Assembly: GCF_000812025.2 (NCBI RefSeq)
Contig: NZ_JWJE02000012.1
Location: 1 to 64,000 of the forward strand
DNA length: 64,000 bases
From: Bacillus thermotolerans
Lineage (GTDB): Bacteria; Bacillota; Bacilli; Bacillales; Domibacillaceae
Direction of reading: 5' to 3'
Below the pieces are notes generated by a model. The model was not told where the DNA came from and did not search any database. It saw nothing but the letters and a program-made list of their open reading frames with translations. How positions within the stretch are numbered: position 1 is the stretch's first letter; every line of letters begins with the position of its first letter. Both the position numbers and the translations under genes were made by a program. Below, in pieces: positions 1 to 8,639 of the stretch.

Positions 1-462
1 ATTACACAAGGTGGACGTGCTAAAGAGGATGAGTTTGAGTTTAATAAAGATGCAGGTTTGTACGTTTGTAAAGCAGGTCACATGGCAATACGAAAAGCAC
101 GAACGGGAAAGAAAGAACAAGGGAAAAATCAAAAAGACACCTATTACTTTGATATTAAAAAATGTGCAGTATGTCCGTTCCGTGATGGCTGTTATAAAGA
201 AGGGGCAAAAAGTAAAACATATTCTGTTTCAATAAAATCCACAGAACATAAGGAACAGGAAGCATTTCAAAATAGTGAAGAATTTAGAGAACATGCACGC
301 TCTCGTTATAAAATTGAAGCAAAAAATAGTGAGTTAAAACATAGACACGGGTATGAAACAGCAACATCTGCGGGTCTATTTGGTATGGAAATTCAAGGAG
401 CCACAGCGATATTTGCAGTAAACCTCAAGCGAATTTTGAAACTCCTTAATGAAAAGGAATAA
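1..462 (+). mobile_element. IS1182-type transposase, C-terminal part (cut by window edge)
   Basis: The reading frame is open from base 1 and ends at TAA 460-462, so the gene begins upstream of the window. The visible ~153 residues contain a zinc-ribbon-like stretch (CAVCPFRDGC, codons around 157-187) and a C-terminal block with ARSRYKIEAKNSELKHRHGY, followed by an alpha-helical tail (GATAIFAVNLKRILKLL). This pattern is typical of the C-terminal DDE region of IS1182-family transposases, with the last catalytic Glu inside the EAKNSELK block. The product would cut and join the element's own ends. No frameshift or stop is visible in this part. The element's right end would lie within the next ~120 bases. 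Family assignment is from memory of the motif. Confidence 0.8.
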
Positions 463-474
463 AAAAAGAAAAGG

Positions 475-521
475 AAAAAGGCAATTTTCCGCTTGAAAAA
501 CAGGTGGAAAATTGCCTTTTT
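475..521 (+). terminator. Terminator after the transposase
   Basis: A perfect 16-bp inverted repeat (475-490 and 506-521) with a 15-base loop. The right arm ends in a run of five T. It lies 13 bases after the transposase stop and most likely ends its transcript. It may also shield the element from read-through. Confidence 0.85.
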
Positions 522-555
522 GTATTCATTTGAATTTGCAGAATAAAAAACGTAA

Positions 556-586
556 GTTTTTCAGTGCCCTCCTTCTTAAGCGGGAG
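556..586. repeat. Possible right terminus of the IS element
   Basis: A short GC-rich dyad, CCCTCC (563-568) against GGAGGG (580-585), sits just outside the terminator and immediately before the stop of yqkB. An imperfect terminal repeat of an IS1182-like element would be expected about here. The left end is outside the window, so neither the inverted repeat nor a target duplication can be confirmed. It could equally be a weak terminator for yqkB. Confidence 0.3.
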
Positions 587-590
587 GGTG

Positions 591-908
591 TTATGTTCGT
601 TTCATCAGGTTCATCTGTCCGTTTAAAATCTCTTCGGGACTGCTCAGCCGATACAGGTTAGCTCCCGAAACACCGATAGTCAGCTTCTCTGCAAAAAAGA
701 CCATTTGTGAGGCTTCTACAAGAACCGGCATGGCATTTGTTTGTATTTTGACATCTCCCTCGGCTGCCTCATCAACGATCCACAAAACAGGGACACCATT
801 TACCCCGCAGCCGCAGCCTTCCGTATCGTAATGAAGCTTTAAATACGTACCGCTCTCAAGTTTGCTTTCAAGTCTTTCTGCCGCTCGTTCCGTTATATGT
901 ATGTTCAT
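591..908 (-). CDS. yqkB: HesB-like iron-sulfur biogenesis domain protein YqkB
   Basis: A 105-residue single-domain protein of the HesB/IscA-like fold. The motif EGCGCGVNGVP places Cys32 and Cys34 in the middle, but the C-terminal CxC of true A-type Fe-S carriers is missing. The family is therefore related to, but distinct from, IscA/SufA. Length agrees with B. subtilis YqkB as recalled. The start at 908 is preceded by AAAGGGGA at a good distance. The gene lies next to a YqzH-like gene and yqjQ/yqjP, close to its B. subtilis neighbours. Role in Fe-S handling is inferred from the fold only. The IS element ends a few bases after its stop codon. Confidence 0.8.
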   Translation of the reverse strand: MNIHITERAAERLESKLESGTYLKLHYDTEGCGCGVNGVPVLWIVDEAAEGDVKIQTNAMPVLVEASQMVFFAEKLTIGVSGANLYRLSSPEEILNGQMNLMKRT

Positions 909-1085
909 GTTATCCCCTTTCTATTTCTGTGTATTGCTTTTTTCTCTTCTTATTTATAATCAAAAATTTACAAATGACAAGCATGAGCTTCTAGAACAGC
1001 TGTTGCTTCCCTTTACCGCTCGCAGCCTCAGAACACAAACAGGCAGCTGTCCAATTTTTGCTTTTTCCTATAACGGGGGTGAATG

Positions 1086-1280
1086 ATGCTGGACTCATTA
1101 TTTATAAAGAGAAAAATTAAACAATGTCTCCGCCAATACGAATTTCATATCGAAGAATCTGAATTAGAAGTAGTTTATGAAGAGCTTTTGCTCCGTATTT
1201 ATAAACACCAATTGGCAGAAGACGGCGAACTATATGAAATTATTGAAGACGAGGTATATGAATTTCTTGCAAGGGGATGA
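1086..1280 (+). CDS. yqzH: Small conserved YqzH-like protein
   Basis: A 64-residue acidic, mostly helical protein beginning MLDSLFIKRKIKQCLRQY and ending in an IIEDEVYEFL helix. I recall this pattern (KxxIKxCxRQY... then EIIxDEVYxFL) from the YqzH family of Bacillaceae. No function is known to me. Two ATG codons are adjacent (1083 and 1086). The second has the better distance (about 6 bases) from the GGGGGTG ribosome binding site, so it is preferred. The gene stands alone, divergent from yqkB and convergent with yqjQ. The family call is from memory and moderately sure. Confidence 0.6.
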   Translation: MLDSLFIKRKIKQCLRQYEFHIEESELEVVYEELLLRIYKHQLAEDGELYEIIEDEVYEFLARG

Positions 1281-1345
1281 ACCGACTATTCAGCTCCTTG
1301 TTAATATCGAAATAGCAGGGGCCGATTGATCTGGCAAACATTAAG

Positions 1346-2137
1346 TCATTTCTTAAAAAAGGCTTTACGGCCGAGCCGTTCTACCGTGCCTGGAAATAAC
1401 GTATGAAGGATGCTTCCCGCGTTCATCCATCTCGGCAGGTTAATCTCTCTTTTTTGCGTTCCCATCGCTCTGATGACTTCCCTTGCTACTTGCTCAGGCT
1501 TCAGCATCCATCTTTCTACGCTTCTCGCATAAGAGCCGGACGGATCAGCAGTCGTAAAAAATTCCGTTGCGATTGGACCGGGATTCACAGCTGTTACATG
1601 CACACCATCACGGGCAAGCTCCATTCGCAGACTGTTCGTATAACCAAGCACCGCATGCTTAGTAGCCGCGTAAATGCTGGACTTCGGGGTAGCCATTTTC
1701 CCTGCCTGGGAAGCGATATTGATAATATGCCCGCTCCGCCGCGCCTTCATATGGGGAATTACCATCTGCGTACAAGCAATTAGGCCAAGAACATTGACTT
1801 TAAACATCGCTTCCGTTTCCTCCCACTTCGCCTCGTGTGCTTCATTGAACACACCAAAGCCCGCATTATTGACAAGGATATCAATCGCGGGAACTTTTTC
1901 TATGATTTGTCCGAAAACATACTCTACCTCCTCCTTTCGGCTAACGTCCACGCTATGAATCTGGATATCCACTGGAAGTGTACGGCCGATCTCTTCCTTT
2001 ACTTTCTTTAACCGGTCCAGGCGGCGGGCAAGAAGAATGAGGCTGGCTCCTTCCTGCGCTGCCTGCCTTGCCATTTCAACTCCAAGACCGCTTGATGCAC
2101 CGGTAATCAACACTGTTTTGCCTTTTAGACGGCCCAT
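1346..2137 (-). CDS. yqjQ: Short-chain dehydrogenase/reductase YqjQ
   Basis: A classical SDR of 263 residues, NAD(P)-dependent, substrate unknown. The cofactor motif TGASSGLG is at residues 12-19 and NNAG at about 90-93. The catalytic set is Ser143, Tyr156 and Lys160 (YAATK). The last ~40 residues carry an amphipathic, basic tail. An upstream ATG at 2158 is in frame, but AAGGAGGAGG lies just before the ATG at 2137, which is therefore the start. The gene follows yqjP with its ribosome binding site beside the yqjP stop, so the two are co-transcribed, as in B. subtilis. Confidence 0.88.
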   Translation of the reverse strand: MGRLKGKTVLITGASSGLGVEMARQAAQEGASLILLARRLDRLKKVKEEIGRTLPVDIQIHSVDVSRKEEVEYVFGQIIEKVPAIDILVNNAGFGVFNEAHEAKWEETEAMFKVNVLGLIACTQMVIPHMKARRSGHIINIASQAGKMATPKSSIYAATKHAVLGYTNSLRMELARDGVHVTAVNPGPIATEFFTTADPSGSYARSVERWMLKPEQVAREVIRAMGTQKREINLPRWMNAGSILHTLFPGTVERLGRKAFFKK

Positions 2138-2151
2138 GCGTCCTCCTCCTT

Positions 2152-3123
2152 CTACCATGAGAAATAAGAATAAACACCCTGCTCGTTTTTCTCGACCCCA
2201 GCGGCTCCAATATCAAGCAAATAATCAAGCTGGCCGATCGTTTCAGACATTGTTAAGTCCAGCTCTCTTTTATAAACTGTCGGGAATAACCGCACGCATA
2301 TGTCAAACGCAGTGAGAGACTGTTCTTCAATCATATCTTTTACGAACATGGCACGATCGTGCTGACGCTCAAACCGGCTTGCAATTAATGCATTTGCATT
2401 TTTTACTTCTGCTCCATGCCCCGTATAAATCGTATCCACCGGAAGACCCATCACTCTCTTTAAAGAATGATTATACTGCAATAGCGGTTTTGGCCGTTCT
2501 TCTCCATAGTTGAGCGGAGGCTCTAAGAGAGGATTCGAAGAAATCTTCGCTAGCACATGGTCGCCGCCGACCATTGCACCATCCTTTTCCCGGTAGAAAG
2601 CGAGATGACTCTGGGCATGGCCTGGCACTTCAAACACCTGCCAGTCTGCAAGCCCTGGCAGCGGGCTGCCCTCTTTTATTTCTAACGTCAGCGGACTCTC
2701 TCCGCTGCTGAACTTTAAAGGCGCCTGAATCCTTTTCAGCATCGGTTCAGCTTCAGCAGGCACGCCGCTTTCACGGAACAGAGCCCGATAAAATTCCATC
2801 GCAGAGCTAAGGAAGGCTTCATCCTTCACTACCCAATTAGCACAATAAGGATGACCGATTCGATCAATGTCTCTCGGAAGAAAATCAAGCAGGCCAGTAT
2901 GATCCGGATGATGATGAGTCAGAAGCACCTGCTCGATGTCCTCCACTTTATAGCCGATGTCCGCCAATCCGGAAACAAGCGCTTCAAAAGAAGCGGCTGT
3001 CTTCGTACCCGCATCAACAAGCGTCAGCCTATCCCCCTTAATTAGAAATACATTTACGTCCCCGACCGGGAAAGGAGTCGGAAGTGTAATTTTTATAATA
3101 TCGCCAAACTGTTCTGTATTCAT
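2152..3123 (-). CDS. yqjP: MBL-fold metallo-hydrolase YqjP
   Basis: A 323-residue metallo-beta-lactamase-fold hydrolase. The metal motif HxHxDH is read at residues 70-75 (THHHPDHTG). Further ligands are plausible at the GHAQSH block near residue 170 and in the late TGHG stretch. The C-terminal ~90 residues form a helical, winged-helix-like region (TMSETIGQLDYLLDIG) seen in the LACTB2/YqjP subgroup. Substrate is unknown; thioester or RNA-type substrates are known for relatives. It is first in a two-gene transcript with yqjQ. Confidence 0.85.
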   Translation of the reverse strand: MNTEQFGDIIKITLPTPFPVGDVNVFLIKGDRLTLVDAGTKTAASFEALVSGLADIGYKVEDIEQVLLTHHHPDHTGLLDFLPRDIDRIGHPYCANWVVKDEAFLSSAMEFYRALFRESGVPAEAEPMLKRIQAPLKFSSGESPLTLEIKEGSPLPGLADWQVFEVPGHAQSHLAFYREKDGAMVGGDHVLAKISSNPLLEPPLNYGEERPKPLLQYNHSLKRVMGLPVDTIYTGHGAEVKNANALIASRFERQHDRAMFVKDMIEEQSLTAFDICVRLFPTVYKRELDLTMSETIGQLDYLLDIGAAGVEKNEQGVYSYFSW

Positions 3124-3289
3124 GAATGCACTCCACCTTTTCTTACAGCTCTATCGCTTATCTTCCGCTAAGAAAGAAAGCGTTATATCAACAAGAGAAT
3201 ACTCCTATCAATTGTAGCGAGTTCTACAGCAATTGTCATTATTTTCACATAACAAACAACACAGGTAGAAATAAACAGAAAATTCTCTC

Positions 3290-3318
3290 TTGACAAGAGG
3301 CATCACATTCCTCATAAT
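3290..3318 (+). promoter_or_regulatory. Sigma-A promoter of the proI T-box leader
   Basis: TTGACA at 3290-3295, a 17-base spacer, and CATAAT at 3313-3318. Position and direction fit transcription starting about 3325, some 40 bases before stem I of the T-box and ~330 bases before proI. Confidence 0.75.
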
Positions 3319-3360
3319 CACTAGTAAATATAATTTTGTTCTGAATGTGTGTGTTATATA

Positions 3361-3606
3361 GAAAAAAGCATCGACAAAGGACCAGTAAATAAATAATGGT
3401 GCAAGAGAGTGGAGCCCGTTGGCTGAAAAGCTCCATCACCCGCTTATTTATTGAACCTGCCTTTCGAGCTTTTAGGCAAACCTAAACGTTTCCCCCGGCG
3501 TTAACGGGAATCGAGTGTGCAGGCATTAGTCTGCAAACAAAGGTGGTACCACGGAAGCAACACCCTTTCGTCCTTTACATCAAGGATGAAAGGGTGTTTT
3601 TTATTT
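3361..3606 (+). promoter_or_regulatory. T-box riboswitch, proline specific (controls proI)
   Basis: All core parts are readable. The lower stem I is formed by AAAGC/AAAGG (3365-3380) with CCTTT/GCTTT after 3458. The specifier loop has the loop-E pair AGTA (3384-3387) and GAA (3453-3455), followed directly by CCT at 3456-3458, a proline codon. The T-box core AGGTGGTACCACGG is at 3541-3554. An intrinsic terminator follows: 16-bp arms 3560-3575 and 3582-3597, then a T run. Uncharged tRNA-Pro would favour the antiterminator and allow proI transcription when proline is scarce. Confidence 0.93.
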
Positions 3607-3652
3607 TACGGCCTATAACAGAACATACTCATCATGAAGGAGGATAATCAAA

Positions 3653-4480
3653 ATGAAGACAGCATTCATTGGTGCCGGCTCTATGGCAGAAGCCGTGATC
3701 ACCGGAGCTATTTCCAGCGGGGCATTGGCTGCTGATCAAATTCACGTAATCAATAAATGTAATAAAGAAAGACTAGAGGAGCTTAAATCGCGCTACGGGA
3801 TTCATACGAGCTATGATACGGCTGAAATCCTTAAAGATAGCCATATCGTGGTGCTAGCCACTAAGCCGAAGGATGCAAAGGATGCGATCCAAAAAGTGAA
3901 AAAGCATCTCTCTCCATCCGCACTTATTATATCTTTAATGGCAGGAGTAACAATTGATTTTATTGCACACGAAACAAGCGCTTCTCACGCCATCATTCGA
4001 GCCATGCCAAACACTTCGGCCACTATTGGCAAATCTGCTACAGCGATTGCCCTGAATGAGCACGTCACCGAAGAACAAAAGATGACAGCGCTGGCTCTCT
4101 TCTCTTCTATTGGTTTAACGAAAATCGTAAAAGAGGAGCAGCTGGATGCTGTAACTGGCTTATCAGGGAGCGGCCCTGCCTATATTTATTATGTCGCAGA
4201 AGCGATGGAGCAGGCAGCAGAAGAGATTGGCCTCGAAAAGGAAGTCGCTAAACCGCTCATCATTCAAACCTTGCTTGGTGCAGCTGAGATGCTTTCAGCG
4301 ACAGACGGTGAAGCAGAACAACTGCGAAAAGCAGTGATGAGCCCGGGCGGCACAACGGAAGCAGGCATTCATATTTTAGAAAACAAAGAGGTAAAGCAGG
4401 CCTTTGTCCGCTGTATTACAGAAGCAACGGCTCAATCTAAACGTCTTGGCCTTCCTTACAAAAACCCAATTCAACAATAG
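3653..4480 (+). CDS. proI: Pyrroline-5-carboxylate reductase
   Basis: The last step of proline synthesis, reducing 1-pyrroline-5-carboxylate to L-proline with NAD(P)H in the cytosol. The N-terminal Rossmann motif is GAGSMAEA at residues 7-14. The P5CR signature spans the SGSGPAYIYY and MSPGGTTEAG blocks in the C-terminal dimerisation domain. Length (275) is normal. AAGGAGG lies just before the ATG. Position matches B. subtilis proI (yqjO). Control by the T-box immediately upstream ties it to proline supply. Confidence 0.95.
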   Translation: MKTAFIGAGSMAEAVITGAISSGALAADQIHVINKCNKERLEELKSRYGIHTSYDTAEILKDSHIVVLATKPKDAKDAIQKVKKHLSPSALIISLMAGVTIDFIAHETSASHAIIRAMPNTSATIGKSATAIALNEHVTEEQKMTALALFSSIGLTKIVKEEQLDAVTGLSGSGPAYIYYVAEAMEQAAEEIGLEKEVAKPLIIQTLLGAAEMLSATDGEAEQLRKAVMSPGGTTEAGIHILENKEVKQAFVRCITEATAQSKRLGLPYKNPIQQ

Positions 4481-4496
4481 AAATAAGCCGATCATT

Positions 4497-4524
4497 TTGG
4501 TCGAAGAAACGATCTTGCTATAAT
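4497..4524 (+). promoter_or_regulatory. Likely promoter of namA
   Basis: TTGGTC at 4497-4502 and a consensus TATAAT at 4519-4524 with a 16-base spacer, 28 bases before the namA start. No terminator was seen between proI and this site, so read-through from proI is also possible. Confidence 0.5.
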
Positions 4525-4551
4525 GGAATCGGACACTAAAGGAGGATTCTG

Positions 4552-5568
4552 ATGGCAAGAAAGTTATTTGAACCGTATACAATTAAAGATGTAACACTTA
4601 AAAACCGGATCGTCATGTCACCGATGTGCATGTACTCGGCGGAACAGGACGGAAAAGTGAACGATTGGCACCTTGTTCATTATCCAGCCCGGGCCGTCGG
4701 CCAAGTTGGTTTAATCATGGTGGAAGCGACTGGTGTTACGCCAGAGGGCCGTATTTCAGAACGGGACCTGGGCATTTGGAGCGACGAGCATATTGACGGA
4801 CTCAAGCGCCTCGTCTCTTTAATCAAGCCTCATGGGGCAAAGACAGCTATTCAGCTCGCTCATGCTGGCCGAAAAGCGGAAGTAAGAGGTGAAATTCTAG
4901 CCCCTTCCGCTCTAGCATTTGATGAGACGATGAGAACGCCGAAAGAAATGACGAAAGAGGATATCGAGCGGACAGTGCAGGCCTTTGCTGATGGTGCACG
5001 CCGGGCAAAGAAAGCTGGTTTCGACATCATTGAACTGCATGGCGCGCACGGCTATTTGATCAATGAATTCCTCTCTCCGCTTACAAACCACCGGGAAGAT
5101 GAATACGGCGGGAGCCCTGCCAATCGTCTGCGCTTCTTAACGGAAATCATCACCGAAGTGAAAAAAGTTTGGAACGGGCCATTGTTTGTTCGCGTATCCG
5201 CCAGCGACTACCATCCCGAGGGGTTAACAGCAGAGGATTATGTACCAATTGCTCAGCAGCTGAAAGAGCTGGGTGTTGATCTCATCGATACAAGTTCAGG
5301 TGCCGTTGTCCCTGCTAAGATCCAGTCTTTCCCAGGGTATCAGGTGAAATTTGCCGAAACAATTAAGCATGGGGCTGATATTCCAACCGGTGCTGTCGGC
5401 ATGATCAACTCGGCGATGCAAGCAGAAGAGATTCTGCGGAATGAACGCGCCGATTTAATCTTCCTTGGACGCGAGCTGTTGCGTGATCCGTATTGGCCGC
5501 GTACAGCTGCAAGAGAATTGAGAACACAGATTGATCCGCCCAAACAATATGAACGCGGGTGGCAATAG
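4552..5568 (+). CDS. namA: NADPH dehydrogenase NamA (old yellow enzyme YqjM)
   Basis: FMN-containing ene-reductase of the thermophilic-like old yellow enzyme class, 338 residues as in B. subtilis YqjM. It reduces activated C=C bonds and xenobiotics with NADPH. The redox-sensing Cys26 lies in SPMCMYS. The substrate-binding His pair is at 163 and 166 (HGAH), and the C-terminal FMN phosphate site reads GxVG/LGRELL. AAAGGAGG precedes the ATG by a good distance. The gene follows proI and faces rnz across a shared terminator. Confidence 0.93.
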   Translation: MARKLFEPYTIKDVTLKNRIVMSPMCMYSAEQDGKVNDWHLVHYPARAVGQVGLIMVEATGVTPEGRISERDLGIWSDEHIDGLKRLVSLIKPHGAKTAIQLAHAGRKAEVRGEILAPSALAFDETMRTPKEMTKEDIERTVQAFADGARRAKKAGFDIIELHGAHGYLINEFLSPLTNHREDEYGGSPANRLRFLTEIITEVKKVWNGPLFVRVSASDYHPEGLTAEDYVPIAQQLKELGVDLIDTSSGAVVPAKIQSFPGYQVKFAETIKHGADIPTGAVGMINSAMQAEEILRNERADLIFLGRELLRDPYWPRTAARELRTQIDPPKQYERGWQ

Positions 5569-5573
5569 GAGAG

Positions 5574-5603
5574 AAAAGGAGCAGCTGATCAGCTGCTCCT
5601 TTT
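5574..5603. terminator. Bidirectional terminator between namA and rnz
   Basis: A perfect palindrome (AAAAGGAGCAGCTGA and its complement) of 30 bases, flanked by A on the left and T on the right. It serves namA on the plus strand and rnz on the minus strand, whose stop begins at 5604. Confidence 0.85.
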
Positions 5604-6521
5604 CTATTGAACGGGAACCTCCATAAAGTCATGCGCCAGCACGACAGGCTTGAATACTGTTTCTGCTTCTCCTTTTAACCCCTTTGCTTCTTCCTTTGTA
5701 TATCTAGAGCTAATGTGGTTCAACACGAGAACCTTTGCTCCTGCTTCTTCAGCAATTTGCGCAGCCTGTACAGTCGTGGAATGAAAGTAGTCATGCGCCA
5801 TTTGCGGCGTTTCAGCTGAGAACGTAGCTTCATGTACCAGCACATCTGCCTCTTTAGCCAGCATCACAGCTGCCTTGCATGGTCTTGTATCTCCAAGAAT
5901 CGCCAGGATTCTTCCCTTCTGAGGCGGCCCCATATACTTATGCGGCTGGATAATGCGCCCATCCTCCAGCTCAACTGACCGGCCTGCTTTGATGTCTTTG
6001 TATATAGGTCCTGGCGGTATATTATCCTTTCTTAATTCATCTACTAGCAGCGCTCCTGGCTTATCCTTTTCACAAATCCGATATCCATAGGAAGCAATAC
6101 CGTGCTCTAGACGACGAGCCTCCACAATAAACTGCTCATCCTCAAAAATGACTCCCTCCTCTACCTCTTCAATAGTAAGCTCATATTGGAGTCTTGTTTT
6201 ACTTATATTCAAGGCTGTTTGAAGGAATTCCCGGGTTCCTTCTGGTCCGTACACCGTAAGCGGCAGTTCTCCCCCTTGAAATGAGCGGCTGCCTAGTAAA
6301 CCAGGCAGGCCAAAAATATGATCTCCATGTAAATGAGTAATAAAGATCTTCTCAATACGCCGAGGCTTTAATGAAGTGTGCAATATTTGATGCTGGGTCG
6401 CCTCTCCGCAATCAAACAGCCATACCGCCCCTCGTTCGTTCAGCATCTTCAAAGCCAAGGAGCTGACATTTCGTAATTTTCCCGGCACGCCCGCTCCTGT
6501 CCCTAAAAACAATAGTTCCAT
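5604..6521 (-). CDS. rnz: Ribonuclease Z
   Basis: Endonuclease that removes 3' trailers from tRNA precursors, 305 residues. The metallo-beta-lactamase motif THLHGDH is at residues 62-68, so His63, His65, Asp67 and His68 bind zinc. The substrate-clamping exosite with PxxKxGxxR-like residues is in the 140-190 region. A GTG at 6530 is in frame, but GAGAGGA sits almost on it. The ATG at 6521 gives the family's usual MELLFLGTG start and better spacing. B. subtilis has the same gene (yqjK) beside yqjM. Confidence 0.93.
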   Translation of the reverse strand: MELLFLGTGAGVPGKLRNVSSLALKMLNERGAVWLFDCGEATQHQILHTSLKPRRIEKIFITHLHGDHIFGLPGLLGSRSFQGGELPLTVYGPEGTREFLQTALNISKTRLQYELTIEEVEEGVIFEDEQFIVEARRLEHGIASYGYRICEKDKPGALLVDELRKDNIPPGPIYKDIKAGRSVELEDGRIIQPHKYMGPPQKGRILAILGDTRPCKAAVMLAKEADVLVHEATFSAETPQMAHDYFHSTTVQAAQIAEEAGAKVLVLNHISSRYTKEEAKGLKGEAETVFKPVVLAHDFMEVPVQ

Positions 6522-6661
6522 CTTTACCACATCCTCTCAATCAACTTCCCTTCTCATCGGGTGCAAGCCTTCTGTGTCTGCTGTTACACACAGTTCAGCC
6601 AGAAATCTCATAAAAAAACAAAAAACAGCATTTTAAATACTTTTCGGAGGGGTATATATAA

Positions 6662-6718
6662 ATGAATGTCTACGCTAAAGGAGGAGACTTATTTGAGAAG
6701 GCTCAAGCTGGTTTTTGA
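6662..6718 (+). CDS. Possible 18-codon upstream minicistron
   Basis: An ATG at 6662, nine bases after the strong Shine-Dalgarno-like CGGAGGGG, opens an 18-codon frame (MNVYAKGGDLFEKAQAGF) ending at TGA 6716-6718. It overlaps the start of the DUF1694-like gene in another frame. The AAAGGAGG that should drive that gene lies inside this small frame. Translational coupling is possible. It may equally be a chance frame; no homologue is known to me. Confidence 0.3.
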   Translation: MNVYAKGGDLFEKAQAGF

Positions 6719-7058
6719 ACAGCTGACTGACACTTCGCCTATTGAACCGCAAGAATACTTAGGTATGCACAGAGAACAGATCGAAGGAGTTCTAACGGCC
6801 AAGCAAATTTATAAGGAGCAAGGAAAAAAAGAAGTAGAAGACTGGGTATCTCTAATTAAGGAAGGAGAAATGCGCTTAAGCAGCGACCTTGACTATACTT
6901 ACTTAACTCCCTATATCCATTTAGCGATCCAATATCATATCCCCTACTTGCTTGTAGACCATGATGAATCCGAAACAAATGTAGGTCTTGTTGTTGCCCA
7001 CTCTCGTCCCGTTGATAAAAGATCTATTTGGCTGCAGGAGGAGAATCAACTCTCCTGA
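6693..7058 (+). CDS. DUF1694 (YueI-like) family protein
   Basis: A small cytosolic protein of 121 residues. The pattern LGxxREQIEGVLTAKQ near the N-terminus and a YIHLAIQY...VGLVVAxSRPVDK...I end matches what I recall of DUF1694/YueI, whose function is unknown. An in-frame ATG at 6666 has no suitable ribosome binding site. AAAGGAGG at 6677-6684 points to the TTG at 6693, eight bases on, giving MRRLKLVFEQL. It overlaps a possible 18-codon frame in another phase. Family membership is moderately sure. Confidence 0.6.
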   Translation: MRRLKLVFEQLTDTSPIEPQEYLGMHREQIEGVLTAKQIYKEQGKKEVEDWVSLIKEGEMRLSSDLDYTYLTPYIHLAIQYHIPYLLVDHDESETNVGLVVAHSRPVDKRSIWLQEENQLS

Positions 7059-7102
7059 TTATCAATACCTCATCTTTCTCTCTTCTCAAAAAGCTGCTTT
7101 CA

Positions 7103-8350
7103 TTATTCCAACTGACCATCGGGCCGTTTCCCTTTCTTGGGGCGGCCTTTTTGATGGGAGTGAACTCCTTTATGAATGATATCTTCTCCATGCTTTTGAC
7201 GGATACCATCTATTAATTCGTTGAGCGCTCCCTTTTTCGCCTCTTCTTCATAAGAAAATAAGTCAAGCTGAATATCCGCCTGCTCTCTTTCAACAATGTC
7301 CTGGACTGTGATACCTAAGAGGCGAACACCATTCCCATTCCAATGGGTGAGCAGCAGCGCTTTAGCAGCCGCCCAAATATGTGCTGCTTGTTCGACCGGT
7401 TTCGTTAACCTCTTCGTGCGTGTAATCGTATGCCAATCTTTATAACGAATAGTTAACGTCACAGTACTTCCAAGTACGCCCTTTCTTTTTAGGCGAGCAG
7501 CCGTCCTGTCAGCTAGCTGCTGAAGCACCTTTAGAAGCTCCTGCTGCTTCGTTTCGTCCTTAGGAAGAGTCATCGATTGGCCGACACTTTTAAATTCTTC
7601 TGCTGCTTTCGGGTCTACCTTGCGGCGGTCCTCTCCATTAGCATATTCTTTTAAGCGTACACCTCGTATACCGAGCTGCTGCCGAATTGAATAATTATCT
7701 ATAGCGGCTAAGTCTCCAATAGTGGAGATCCCCATCAGTGCCAGCTTATCTGCGGTCTTTCTTCCTATGCCATGCATCTCAATCACTGGCTTCGGCCATA
7801 AAACGGAAGGAACTTCCCTCTTTCGCAAAACAGTCAACCCCAGCGGTTTTTGCATATTAGAAGCCATTTTCGCCAGGAATTTATTTGGAGCGATGCCGAT
7901 GCTTGAGGGAAGCTTTAGCTCCTGAAGCAATCGGGCCTGAATCTTCCTAGCAATGTCTATCGGCTTCCCAAGTGAATAGCTCTCCGTAATATCCATATAC
8001 CCCTCGTCGATCGAGACAGGCTCGACAAGAGGAGTGTACTCCCTCAAAAGCTGAAACATATACGCAGAAGCCTGACGGTATTTATTAAAGTCCGGTGGTA
8101 AAATGACTAAGTGCGGACAAAGCCGTTTCGCCTGCCACACAGGCATGGTCGTTTTGATTCCGAAAGCCCTTGCCTCATAGCTGCATGTCACAATGATACC
8201 TTTCCGTTCCTCAGGCTGTCCGGCAATAGCAAGAGGCAGCCCTTTCAATGAAGGATTGTGGGCTATTTCTACTGACGCATAAAAACTGTTCATATCTACA
8301 TGCAGAATGACGCGTCCATTCCTTGGATAGAAGCGCTTCAATCTCTCCAC
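7103..8350 (-). CDS. dinB: DNA polymerase IV (Y-family, DinB/PolYA)
   Basis: Error-prone translesion DNA polymerase, 415 residues. Catalytic acidic residues are Asp19 (HVDMNSFYASVE, 17-28) and Asp115-Glu116 (SIDE). A helix-hairpin-helix thumb lies at 191-210 (EMHGIGRKTADKL). The beta-clamp-binding motif QLDLF is at 361-365, followed by a basic tail. It corresponds to B. subtilis yqjH (polYA). The start is uncertain: GTG at 8350 has AAGGA almost adjacent, and the TTG three codons later is an alternative. No LexA box was recognised in the short upstream region. Confidence 0.92.
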   Translation of the reverse strand: MERLKRFYPRNGRVILHVDMNSFYASVEIAHNPSLKGLPLAIAGQPEERKGIIVTCSYEARAFGIKTTMPVWQAKRLCPHLVILPPDFNKYRQASAYMFQLLREYTPLVEPVSIDEGYMDITESYSLGKPIDIARKIQARLLQELKLPSSIGIAPNKFLAKMASNMQKPLGLTVLRKREVPSVLWPKPVIEMHGIGRKTADKLALMGISTIGDLAAIDNYSIRQQLGIRGVRLKEYANGEDRRKVDPKAAEEFKSVGQSMTLPKDETKQQELLKVLQQLADRTAARLKRKGVLGSTVTLTIRYKDWHTITRTKRLTKPVEQAAHIWAAAKALLLTHWNGNGVRLLGITVQDIVEREQADIQLDLFSYEEEAKKGALNELIDGIRQKHGEDIIHKGVHSHQKGRPKKGKRPDGQLE

Positions 8351-8639
8351 TTCCTTCTACTTACAAACAAGTTCTTCCTTATTATACCCTGAATTAAGGA
8401 AGAAGAACATTCATTCTCCTAGCCATTTTCCTCCCCGCAGTTACGTGTCTGACTAGTCAAATGACTTATTTACAAATTTTTCTGATTATTGTAAGCTACT
8501 ATTATCTATCTGAATATGAAAGGCTACACAGCCTGGCTGAACATATTTTAGCTGCTTTTGAAAATACGGCTGACCGAAGCTGCTTCTCTATATAACCTGG
8601 ATGAGGCGCGTCTACTAAAAAATTACGAGGTGACAATTG

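Noticed and set aside
1403-1783. Long plus-strand frame opposite yqjQ, and similar frames opposite most large genes
   Set aside because: Mirror frames of well supported genes; no ribosome binding sites and no family resemblance.
3245-3439. Minus-strand frame of 64 codons
   Set aside because: It lies across the proI promoter and T-box leader; no ribosome site and no recognisable product.
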